A DNA stretch of 12,002 nucleotides from Candidatus Caccocola faecipullorum (GTDB lineage: Bacteria > Synergistota > Synergistia > Synergistales > Synergistaceae): positions 1 to 12,002 of the forward strand of contig DVKA01000097.1 of assembly GCA_018716365.1 (NCBI GenBank). Reading direction: 5' to 3'. The first letter of the stretch is position 1; each line of letters starts with the position of its first letter. Of this stretch, positions 1 through 5,914 are shown piece after piece. The notes beneath the pieces were generated by a model. That model was not told the origin of the DNA. It was given only the letters and a program-made list of their open reading frames with translations, and made no database searches. The position numbers and the translations under genes are program-made.

Positions 1-171
1 ACAAAAAACAGCCGTACCATAAAAATATATATAGCAGATATAGCTCTAAAGAATATTGCAAATCGTCAAAAAACGGAGCTTGAAGGATATAGTGCGCCAG
101 ATTTTCAGAAGTTTCTCGCGTTCCGTAATTCTTCTATTTACAAAATCTGTCCTAAAACAGGAAGAGCCTGA
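1..171 (+). other. Open reading frame entering from the left edge, uncertain coding status
   Basis: The first plus-strand frame is open from base 1 to a TGA at 169-171, giving 56 codons without a visible start, so it would be the 3' end of a gene that begins outside the window. The translation ends in ...FLAFRNSSIYKICPKTGRA and has a protein-like mixture of residues, but I recognise no family. The stretch is clearly AT-richer than the rest of the window, where stop-free frames are less expected by chance. Against it, its last 20 bases overlap the 3' end of the convergent methyltransferase-like gene, and 56 codons is too short to be decisive. It may be non-coding. Confidence 0.2.
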
Positions 172-736
172 CGATGATGACTATTGTAACTATGATGTTG
201 ACGCGGATGGAGTATATCTCTTCTTCGCGCGCGCGTTTCGAGTCGAATGGTTTTTCGTTCGGGGATTTGTCGGGGAAGCCGCCGCGCGGGTAGGGGATCA
301 GCTGCGGCACGCGCTTTTTGAATTCGGCGTATTCCGCGCCGAATTTGTCGGCGAGGAATTCCTCTTCAGCCGGGATGATTATCATCGAGTAGAGCAGCAT
401 AAAGGCGATGACGAAGGCTATGACCCAGCCCCAGCCGACCATGAGCGACCAGCCGAGCCCCATTATCGCGTTTCCGGCATAGAGCGGGTTGCGCACCCAT
501 TTGTAGGGCCCCCACGTGACGAGCACGGGCGCGCCGATGACTTCGGTGCGGTATTTCGGGATGTAGCCCGCAGCCCAGAAGCGCAGCATCTGCCCGCCGA
601 GGACGAGCGCGAGCCCTATCGTGAAGCGCACTATCTCGAACTCGCCGGGGAATATCAATATGCCCGCCGCAAAGACGCCCCAGAAGAGCCCTCTGCACTT
701 AAACGCCGTTGAACTTACCTTTTTGCTTACTTTCAT
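152..736 (-). CDS. Isoprenylcysteine carboxyl methyltransferase-like membrane protein (ICMT/PEMT family)
   Basis: Predicted 194-residue integral membrane protein of the ICMT/PEMT methyltransferase family, whose members transfer a methyl group from S-adenosylmethionine to lipid or lipidated substrates at the membrane. The substrate cannot be told from sequence. The signature GPYKWVRNPLYAGN lies at residues 76-89, followed by a hydrophobic hairpin (about 90-122) and the family's C-terminal AEEEFLADKFG...Y..F segment (about 123-139). I chose ATG 736 because it forms an ATGA overlap with the stop of the upstream gene and has GGCGG nine bases ahead; an in-frame ATG at 745 is possible. The last 20 or so residues (NIIVTIVIIVRLFLF) form an unusual hydrophobic tail after the conserved region. 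It is the third gene of a minus-strand run. Bacterial relatives are often annotated only as 'isoprenylcysteine methyltransferase family protein'. Confidence 0.82.
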   Translation of the reverse strand: MKVSKKVSSTAFKCRGLFWGVFAAGILIFPGEFEIVRFTIGLALVLGGQMLRFWAAGYIPKYRTEVIGAPVLVTWGPYKWVRNPLYAGNAIMGLGWSLMVGWGWVIAFVIAFMLLYSMIIIPAEEEFLADKFGAEYAEFKKRVPQLIPYPRGGFPDKSPNEKPFDSKRAREEEIYSIRVNIIVTIVIIVRLFLF

Positions 737-1794
737 TCGCCGCATCCGCCTTTTTCTATTTTGTTATTCTCATCGGAAAGGACTTTATCCGCTCCGCCCC
801 ATCCGAGCATTCTCACAACTATGAATGTGCCGATCGCTATCCCCGTGTATTCGGAAAGCAGCCGCCAGGTGACGGCCATGACGCCGGCGACGCTCCACGG
901 CACGAATAGACCGAATACCGCCACAGCGCCTCCCTCGGCCGCGCCGCTCGCGCCGGGCGTCGGGATAAAGTATAGCATGAAGAGCAGCAGCGATTCAGCG
1001 AGAATACACTGAAGATAGTTGACTTTGAAGCCGGCAGCGAGTATCAGACATGGCATCACCGACATATATGTGATTAAGTGCGCCGCGGCGAGCAGCGCCG
1101 ACAGCGCGAACCAGCCCTTGCCTGTCGAGGTGAACAGCTTTATGTTGTCGTTGTACGACGTTATTTCATGGTTTATCCAGCGCGCGGCGCGCAGCAGGTA
1201 TTTCGACTTGAGGAAGCCGATTTTGTTGATCCATACCAGCACGGCGTTGACCCAGCGCTTTATCCACCGCGGGCGCGCGATGCTGACTACTAGCAGAAAG
1301 GCGCAGCCGCCGATGAAGAGCACGACGTAGCATGCGTACCAGCGAAGGTAGGAGTATTTTTGCAGAAGGTCCGGCTCGGCGACCATTGAAAACGGCATTA
1401 CAAGCGCCAGGAGGAACAACACCTGGAGCGTGCGGACGAGCGTTATCGCAACGGATTTTCCGACCGATACGCCGTTTCTGTACAGCAGGTAGACCTGGAA
1501 CGGGCCGCCGCCGCTCTGCATAGGCGTGATGGCGCTGCCGAAGTAGTTGATCCAGACGACGGAGAGCGTGCAGCGCAGCGACAGTTTTTCGCCGGCCGCG
1601 CGCGCGAGCGTCATGAACTTGAAGGCGTCCAGGAACCACATGAGTACGACGAGCGCCGCGGCGCATGCAAGCAACGCTGGATTTGCGTCGCCGAGCATCG
1701 CGAAGGTCGAAGCGTCTATACTGCAGAACAATACGCCGACTATGGATAGTACGACGATTATAACAAATATCGAAAAACTCTTTTTAACGCTCAT
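733..1794 (-). CDS. YbhN/LPG-synthase-TM family flippase-like membrane protein
   Basis: Predicted 353-residue polytopic membrane protein of the UPF0104/YbhN family (the transmembrane half of lysylphosphatidylglycerol synthase), proposed to move or help synthesise lipids in the cytoplasmic membrane. Visible family motifs are the N-terminal hydrophobic helix (8-25), SAITPMQSGGGPFQVYLL (about 87-104, matching the usual TPxxxGG-P-x-x-x-YLL pattern) and PTPGASGAAEGG (278-289, matching the PTPGxxGxxE signature), with further hydrophobic helices between. There is no soluble aminoacyl-transferase domain, so it is not a complete MprF. ATG 1794 is preferred because AGGGAGGA lies five bases upstream. 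A longer frame reaches 1839 but adds only 15 unconvincing residues. Its stop overlaps the downstream methyltransferase-like start, so the two are probably translationally coupled and may act on the same lipid. Confidence 0.85.
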   Translation of the reverse strand: MSVKKSFSIFVIIVVLSIVGVLFCSIDASTFAMLGDANPALLACAAALVVLMWFLDAFKFMTLARAAGEKLSLRCTLSVVWINYFGSAITPMQSGGGPFQVYLLYRNGVSVGKSVAITLVRTLQVLFLLALVMPFSMVAEPDLLQKYSYLRWYACYVVLFIGGCAFLLVVSIARPRWIKRWVNAVLVWINKIGFLKSKYLLRAARWINHEITSYNDNIKLFTSTGKGWFALSALLAAAHLITYMSVMPCLILAAGFKVNYLQCILAESLLLFMLYFIPTPGASGAAEGGAVAVFGLFVPWSVAGVMAVTWRLLSEYTGIAIGTFIVVRMLGWGGADKVLSDENNKIEKGGCGE

Positions 1795-1843
1795 TCTGTC
1801 CTCCCTAAGACAAAACGGGACGGCAAAGCCGCCGCGCACCTTA

Positions 1844-2527
1844 TTATTTTAGCATAGGCTCTGCGGAAGAGAGGGAATAAAAATCCTCGGAAATCTGCGG
1901 AAGCCCTTCGCGCCACGCGAGGGCGGCGGCTTTTGTGCGGTCGGTCAGCTCAAGTTTTTTCAGAATATGGCTAACATGGTTTTTTATCGTTTTTTCGGAA
2001 AGAATCATTTTTTTCGATATTTCTTTATTCGTAAGGCCGAGCGCGAGCCAGTAGAGCACCTCGCGCTCACGCGGCGTTATCTCGCCGAGCGGGTCGCTCA
2101 GCCGCTCCGCGCCGCTTCTGCCCCCGGCGGCTGCTAGGACTTTCTTGCTGACGTAACGCTCGCCGCGCGCAAGCGAGCGCAGAGCGGAGACGAGCTCATC
2201 TATATCCGACGAGCTCGACATAACGCCGATGCCCGCGTTTTCGCCCGCGAGAGACAAAAGGTCACCAGCCGGCTCCTTCACTATAAGCAGCGCGCGCAGG
2301 TCTTTTCTGTCGCGCTTTCCCTCGCGCAGCATATGTATGGTTTCCGCGTCAGGTATCTGCCGGTGAATGACGACGATTCCCTGCCCGCGCGCAAACACTT
2401 CGCGCAGCCCCGCCGCGCCGCCGCCAGCCGTACCGACGTCGAAATCCTCAACGCCGCCTAGCGCCGCGCGCAGCGCGTCGGTGAACAGAGAATCCGCGTC
2501 GGCGAGAATTATCTCAATTTTTTTCAT
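1844..2527 (-). CDS. LuxR/NarL-type DNA-binding regulator with degenerate receiver domain
   Basis: Predicted 227-residue transcription factor built like a NarL/FixJ response regulator. The C-terminal LuxR-type helix-turn-helix is intact at about 147-205 (ITPREREVLYWLALGLTNKEI, then SEKTIKNHVSHILKKL). The N-terminal receiver-like domain (about 3-120) keeps the acidic pair at D10/D12, but the normal phospho-acceptor Asp is replaced by His: IVVIHRQIP (51-59) stands where VVLMDIRMP is usual. The switch Thr and the conserved Lys (the GYLLK position, here GVMSS) also look lost. It is therefore probably not controlled by ordinary aspartyl phosphorylation. GGAGGTG upstream of ATG 2527 supports the start. 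It is first in a minus-strand run, 49 bp before the flippase-like gene, so control of that lipid-related pair is the likely role. No sensor kinase is visible. Confidence 0.85.
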   Translation of the reverse strand: MKKIEIILADADSLFTDALRAALGGVEDFDVGTAGGGAAGLREVFARGQGIVVIHRQIPDAETIHMLREGKRDRKDLRALLIVKEPAGDLLSLAGENAGIGVMSSSSDIDELVSALRSLARGERYVSKKVLAAAGGRSGAERLSDPLGEITPREREVLYWLALGLTNKEISKKMILSEKTIKNHVSHILKKLELTDRTKAAALAWREGLPQISEDFYSLSSAEPMLK

Positions 2528-2597
2528 TACGGCGCACCTCCGGCAAAATCTATGCTAGCATAACGTAATATTACATCTCCGAAGGGGAGCGATCCAG
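2528..2597. promoter_or_regulatory. Divergent control region with two perfect short palindromes
   Basis: This 70-bp gap separates the divergent regulator and TtcA-like genes. It holds a perfect 12-bp palindrome TATGCTAGCATA at 2551-2562 and, two bases on, a perfect 10-bp palindrome GTAATATTAC at 2565-2574. Both are more AT-rich than the flanking genes and lie where promoters for both genes must sit. A minus-strand -10-like TATGCT overlaps the first palindrome. They could be operators, possibly for the adjacent LuxR-type regulator. No convincing -35/-10 pair could be fixed. Confidence 0.4.
2582..2589 (+). promoter_or_regulatory. Ribosome binding site supporting a CTG start
   Basis: AAGGGGAG is a good Shine-Dalgarno sequence that ends eight bases before CTG 2598, the beginning of the conserved N-terminal helix of the TtcA-like protein. 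The next in-frame ATG (2676) has no comparable site and would remove 26 conserved-looking residues. Confidence 0.5.
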
Positions 2598-3353
2598 CTG
2601 AAGGATTTTGAGGAACATTACCCCATCTCAAAAAAAATATCCCGCTTCATAGGAGAAGCCATAAGGGATTATAGCATGATAAAAGCGGGAGACGGCGTCA
2701 TGATAGGACTTTCCGGCGGCAAAGACAGCCTCCTGCTCTCGCTCGCCCTCGCGTCGCTGAGAAAGCGCAGCCCGGTGAAGTTCGAGCTGCGCGCCTGCAT
2801 GATAGACCAGTCCGGCGGCTCAATGGAGACAGGAGCCGTGCTCGAATACATGGACGAGCTCGGCATCCCCGTCACGACGATAACACACCCGACATATCAG
2901 ATAATGAAAGAGCGCGATGAGCGGTCGCCGTGCAGCCTCTGCGCGAATATGAGGCGCGGGATGCTCGCAAACGCCGCCCGCGCGGCAGGCTGCGGCGTGC
3001 TGGCGCTCGGCCATCACAAGGACGACGCGGCCGAGACGGTGCTGATGAACCTCTTTTACGGCGGGCGCTTCAAATGCTTCCATCCGCACCTTTATATGAG
3101 CCGGACGCAGATAAGGGTGATACGCCCGATGATTTACATAGAAGAGCGTCAGATAAAGCTTGAAACAGAAAGGCTCGCCCTTCCCGTAACAAGTTCGTGC
3201 TGCCCATTCGGCGGCGCGACGAAGCGCGACGAGGCGAAGGAGACCCTGGCGCGCCTGATGGCGGAAACGCCGGAGCTCAAGAGCAACATAATCCACGCGC
3301 TGAAAAATATGCGCGAGTCCGAAGGCTGGCCGCAGGGGATGCTGAACGGGTAA
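2598..3353 (+). CDS. TtcA-family PP-loop ATPase, probable tRNA thiolation enzyme
   Basis: Predicted cytoplasmic tRNA-modifying enzyme of the TtcA family, which adenylates a tRNA base and replaces oxygen with sulfur using an iron-sulfur cluster. With the start at 2598 the protein has 251 residues. The PP-loop SGGKDS is at 39-44, the cysteine pair SPCSLCANMRRG is at about 110-121 (C112, C115), LGHHKDDAAETVLMNLFYGG is at 137-156, and a late cysteine pair in TSSCCPFGG is at 201-202. TtcA normally uses a CxxC plus one later Cys to hold the cluster, which fits. ATG 2676 would start right at the PP-loop and lose a helix (ISRFIGEAIRDYSMI) typical of the family, while CTG 2598 has a well-placed Shine-Dalgarno. 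Which base is thiolated (C32 or another) is not certain. The gene stands alone on the plus strand. Confidence 0.8.
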   Translation: MKDFEEHYPISKKISRFIGEAIRDYSMIKAGDGVMIGLSGGKDSLLLSLALASLRKRSPVKFELRACMIDQSGGSMETGAVLEYMDELGIPVTTITHPTYQIMKERDERSPCSLCANMRRGMLANAARAAGCGVLALGHHKDDAAETVLMNLFYGGRFKCFHPHLYMSRTQIRVIRPMIYIEERQIKLETERLALPVTSSCCPFGGATKRDEAKETLARLMAETPELKSNIIHALKNMRESEGWPQGMLNG

Positions 3354-3400
3354 CTCACAAGAGTTACAGCTATGTTTGCGCGCTCTGCCGTATAATGTTA

Positions 3401-3428
3401 TTGACACCCGCATAATATCACTTAAAAT
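3401..3428 (+). promoter_or_regulatory. Sigma-70-type promoter of the nucleotidyltransferase/HTH cassette
   Basis: A consensus -35 TTGACA (3401-3406) is followed after 16 bases by TAAAAT (3423-3428), about 50 bases before the proposed start of the nucleotidyltransferase gene. The -10 box lies inside the left arm of the inverted repeat at 3415-3451, so a protein bound there would block transcription. Confidence 0.65.
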
Positions 3429-3451
3429 AATATTATTATTTTAAGTGATAT
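3415..3451. repeat. Perfect 17-bp inverted repeat, candidate operator
   Basis: ATATCACTTAAAATAAT (3415-3431) is followed by three bases (ATT) and its exact reverse complement (3435-3451). The stem is almost pure A/T with no U-tract after it, so it makes a poor terminator for the upstream gene. It overlaps the -10 box and the expected transcription start of the downstream pair, and the second gene of that pair encodes a helix-turn-helix. An autoregulatory operator is the simplest reading. Confidence 0.65.
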
Positions 3452-3461
3452 AAAATCTCAC

Positions 3462-3471
3462 AAGGTGGTGA
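3462..3471 (+). promoter_or_regulatory. Near-consensus Shine-Dalgarno that fixes the nucleotidyltransferase start
   Basis: AAGGTGGTGA matches the extended anti-Shine-Dalgarno complement with one mismatch. Because it covers the two upstream GTG codons (3465 and 3468), those are unlikely to be used. GTG 3477, five bases beyond it, is the best start. Confidence 0.6.
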
Positions 3472-3476
3472 AAATT

Positions 3477-4028
3477 GTGCCTGCTCGCGGAATCAAGGAA
3501 AATATATTGAAACGTCTGGAAGAACTGGACGAACTGCTTTTTCTCAGCGGGCTGCACAATAAAGAACAGCTCAGAGCAGTGGTCGTGGGCGGAGCAGCGC
3601 TGCTGCTGATGGGATATATAGACCGCTCCACCAAGGATATTGATTTCATCGAGGTATCGCGCGAAGCGGAGAAATTTCTTCCAGAGTTCGACATAAATAC
3701 GAACGTCACGGCCTATCTGAATGATTTCCCAGACGACTACAACGAGCGGCTCGTGGTTCTTCCAATCGGTGGAAAGAAGATAAAATACTACGCCATGTCG
3801 CTCGAAGACATCGTCATCGCAAAGGCGTGTTCTTACAGGGACACTGATATGAACGATATAAGAAGTCAGGAAGTTATAAACAACCTAGATTTCGCTTTAC
3901 TTGACAGGCTCGCGGAAGAGAAAGCATTAAACGCGCTCAACGATACGCAAAGCTCTATCTTCCGCGCAATGTACAGGCAATACAGGAAAGAAGCGGCAGA
4001 AAAAAGAAAAGAGGCGGAACGAAAATGA
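3477..4028 (+). CDS. Nucleotidyltransferase of the DUF6036/AbiEii-like group, putative toxin
   Basis: Predicted 183-residue cytoplasmic protein with a polymerase-beta-like nucleotidyltransferase core. VVVGGAALLLMG (about 35-46) carries the glycine pair, and RSTKDID (50-56) carries the two Mg-binding acidic residues (D54, D56). LEDIVIAKACSYRDTDMNDI (about 109-128) matches the third conserved block of AbiEii/DUF6036 proteins. The C-terminus is a charged, Lys/Glu-rich helix (about 168-183). In this superfamily AbiEii and MenT members are toxins that modify RNA or nucleotides. Whether this protein does so is inference. It is preceded by its own promoter and inverted repeat, and its stop overlaps the next gene's ATG (ATGA), so the pair is translationally coupled. 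The codons look somewhat AT-richer than in neighbouring genes, consistent with acquisition. A frame extending four residues upstream to 3465 is less likely. Confidence 0.78.
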   Translation: MPARGIKENILKRLEELDELLFLSGLHNKEQLRAVVVGGAALLLMGYIDRSTKDIDFIEVSREAEKFLPEFDINTNVTAYLNDFPDDYNERLVVLPIGGKKIKYYAMSLEDIVIAKACSYRDTDMNDIRSQEVINNLDFALLDRLAEEKALNALNDTQSSIFRAMYRQYRKEAAEKRKEAERK

Positions 4029-4564
4029 GAGCGCCGTCGTTCAAATGGTTTTTGAAAAAATATGTTCAAGAGCTCTCATACTGCGGCAGCTCCGGCGTTA
4101 TCCGGCTTGCGCGCGAGGCCGCGGATGGAAATCCGAGGCTGCGTGCGCCGCTGTTTCTATACGCCTGTTTTTACGGGGTCGAGCGGGAGCTCGTCACGGC
4201 GTCGTCGTCCAACGAAGCGCTCTTTGCCGAATATTCGCGGCTCAGCGATCTTTTTGGCGGAGACACGCAGAAGCTGCTCGACGCGCTGAAGTCCGGCGAC
4301 GGCCCGATGGACGCGGAATATTTCAAGGTCTACGCCTCGTACGCCGCCGAGCGCGCGACGGCGGAACGGGAGAACAGACTGAAAATTTTAATGAGAGACC
4401 GGGCCGTTGAGCTCAAAGAAGAGAAACGCATATCCGGCTATAAAATATACAAGACGCTCGGCCTCAACCCGGGGAACGCAAACGCATATCTAAAGCACGG
4501 CGACGCAAGCAAGGTCAGCCTTGCGACGGCGCGCCGTATACTCGATTTCGTCAGCGGATACTAG
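4025..4564 (+). CDS. Unrecognised protein with C-terminal helix-turn-helix, putative antitoxin/repressor
   Basis: Predicted 179-residue protein. I do not recognise the N-terminal part (1-130): it is mainly helical in appearance, begins FKWFLKKYVQEL, includes NPRLRAPLFLYACFYG (about 36-51), and has a charged helix at 105-135. The C-terminal 45 residues look like an XRE/Cro-like helix-turn-helix: ISGYKIYKTLGLNPGNANAY (136-155), then KVSLATARRILDFV (163-176). No HEPN motif (RxxxxH) is present. The gene overlaps the nucleotidyltransferase by ATGA and ends in a CTAG shared with the convergent rluB stop. A DNA-binding partner downstream of an NTase, plus an upstream palindrome, suggests an autorepressing antitoxin. 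In AbiE the antitoxin is usually the first gene with an N-terminal winged helix, so order and domain layout differ here. Confidence 0.65.
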   Translation: MRAPSFKWFLKKYVQELSYCGSSGVIRLAREAADGNPRLRAPLFLYACFYGVERELVTASSSNEALFAEYSRLSDLFGGDTQKLLDALKSGDGPMDAEYFKVYASYAAERATAERENRLKILMRDRAVELKEEKRISGYKIYKTLGLNPGNANAYLKHGDASKVSLATARRILDFVSGY

Positions 4565-5292
4565 ACCGTCTTCCCCTCTTTGATATACCGCCAGAGCGTT
4601 TCGCGGTCTACGGATATGAATTCGCCCGCGGGCAGAGTTTTGAGCGTCAGACGCCCGATTTTGCGGCGCAGCAGGCGGCGCACGTCGTTCCCCAGCGCGC
4701 GCGCCATCAGGCGGATTTCGCGTTTTATCCCTTCTCCTAGTACGACCTCGAACCAGCACTGCATGGGATTGCGCGCTAGGCGGCGCACTGAGAGCGGCTT
4801 CAGGAACGTGCCGTCCGCGTCGACGCCCTTCGTCCAGCGTATCAGCGTAGGCTCGTCCATAGGGCGGCGAAGTTCCACCTCGTAGGTCTTTGTGAAGCCG
4901 TTGCGCGGGTGTATCAGCTCCTGCGAGAACATTCCGTCGTTCGTCAGGATTATCAGCCCTTCGCTGTCGCGGTCGAGCCGCCCTACTGGAAAGAGGCGCA
5001 GACGGTCCATCGAAGGCGGCAGAATGTCTATAACTGTGCGCTCCCGCGAGTCCTCGACAGCGGAGAGCACTCCCTTCGGCTTATTGAAGATGAGGTACGC
5101 CGGTTCCACAGGCGAAAGTTCACGCCCGTCGAGTTCCACAACGTCGCCGGGAGTTACCTGCCGCCCGGGTTCGTTCACGATTTCGCCGTTTATGCGGACG
5201 CGCCCCGCCGTTATGAATTCCTCGACTTTGCGCCGCGCTCCGGCGCCGCACATGGCGAGATACCTGTTAAGCCTCACAGTCCCTTCACTCAT
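4561..5292 (-). CDS. rluB: Pseudouridine synthase, RluB/RsuA family
   Basis: Predicted 243-residue RNA-modifying enzyme that isomerises a uridine, most likely in 23S rRNA. The N-terminal S4 RNA-binding domain (about 6-52) begins VRLNRYLAMCGAGARRKVEE, and the catalytic block FPVGRLDRDSEGL (101-113) carries the family's Asp (D107). The later block EGIKREIRLMARALG (187-201) matches the usual EGxxRQVRRM motif, and IGRLTLKTLPAGE (212-224) is also family-typical. Length fits RluB/RsuA proteins. I use RluB because scpA-scpB-rluB order is common, but sequence alone does not exclude RsuA or RluE. ATG 5292 overlaps the scpB stop by eight bases, implying coupling. The stop shares a CTAG with the convergent cassette. 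Confidence 0.85.
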   Translation of the reverse strand: MSEGTVRLNRYLAMCGAGARRKVEEFITAGRVRINGEIVNEPGRQVTPGDVVELDGRELSPVEPAYLIFNKPKGVLSAVEDSRERTVIDILPPSMDRLRLFPVGRLDRDSEGLIILTNDGMFSQELIHPRNGFTKTYEVELRRPMDEPTLIRWTKGVDADGTFLKPLSVRRLARNPMQCWFEVVLGEGIKREIRLMARALGNDVRRLLRRKIGRLTLKTLPAGEFISVDRETLWRYIKEGKTV

Positions 5293-5914
5293 CGCCGTTC
5301 GTCTCCTCTATTGTTTCATTCTCCGGCGCGCCGTTTTCCGTCTCCGGCTCGTCCGCGCCGTCGTCCTCGTATTCTCCGCGAAGCTCTTCAAGCGTCGGAA
5401 GGGCGCTTATGCTCGACAGGCCGAATATTTCAAGAAATTTGTTCGTCGTGCGGTAGCGGCGCATGGATTTTTTGCGGCTGTCGCTGCGGGGCCTGTCTAT
5501 GAGGCCGTTTTTCAGCAGCGTCTCGACTACGCGGTCGCAGCGCACGGAGCGGATTTCCTCTATCTCGGACATCGTTATCGGCTGATTGTAGGCGATTACG
5601 GAAAGCGTTTCGAGCGCGGCGCGCGAGAGACGGATGCGCTGCGTCGAAAGGAAGGCCGCGAAGCTTTCAACCGTGTCAGCAAGGTCAGGCGCGGTCGCCA
5701 TCTGCCAGCCGCCGCCGAGGTGCAGCAGCGTTATGCCGCGCCCCTTCGCGTACTGCGCGCGCAGCGTCCTGATCGCCGCCTCGGCGCGTTCGGCGGATAT
5801 TCCGAGATGCGCCGCTATCGTCTCCGCCGGCACCGGCTGCGGGGATACGAAGAGCAGCGCCTCCACCTGACGCTCTATCAGCCCAAGCGGTAAATTTTCG
5901 TCAACAGGCGGCAA
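5285..5914 (-). CDS. scpB: Segregation and condensation protein ScpB
   Basis: Predicted subunit of the SMC-ScpA-ScpB condensin complex, which organises and segregates the chromosome. About 209 residues: a first winged helix starting LIERQVEALLFVSPQPVPAETIA, then a second with RLSRAALETLSVIAYNQPITMSEIEEIR and CDRVVETLLKNGLIDRP, both highly typical of ScpB, and a low-complexity acidic tail (EYEDDGADEPETENG...). TTG 5914 is proposed because GGAGGTG sits eight bases ahead and covers the GTG at 5923 that would give a slightly longer protein. It overlaps scpA by 14 bases and rluB by 8, within the minus-strand operon. The function is well supported; only the start is uncertain. Confidence 0.92.
   Translation of the reverse strand: MPPVDENLPLGLIERQVEALLFVSPQPVPAETIAAHLGISAERAEAAIRTLRAQYAKGRGITLLHLGGGWQMATAPDLADTVESFAAFLSTQRIRLSRAALETLSVIAYNQPITMSEIEEIRSVRCDRVVETLLKNGLIDRPRSDSRKKSMRRYRTTNKFLEIFGLSSISALPTLEELRGEYEDDGADEPETENGAPENETIEETNGDE

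Noticed and set aside
56-712. Plus-strand open frame of about 218 codons at the left edge
   Set aside because: Most of it is antisense to the ICMT-like gene, and the translation after codon 40 is Arg/Glu/Ala-rich shadow sequence.
733-1794. Complete MprF lysyl-phosphatidylglycerol synthase
   Set aside because: Only the membrane half is present; at 353 residues there is no aminoacyl-transferase domain.
3415-3451. Inverted repeat as an intrinsic terminator of the TtcA-like gene
   Set aside because: The stem is nearly all A/T, has no following U-tract, and overlaps a consensus promoter for the next gene. Operator is the better reading.
4025-4564. HEPN-type RNase partner of the nucleotidyltransferase (MNT/HEPN pair)
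   Set aside because: No RxxxxH motif is present in the protein, and its C-terminus is a helix-turn-helix.
4892-5893. Plus-strand open frame of about 333 codons
   Set aside because: Antisense to rluB and scpB, which carry diagnostic motifs. Arg-rich composition indicates a shadow.
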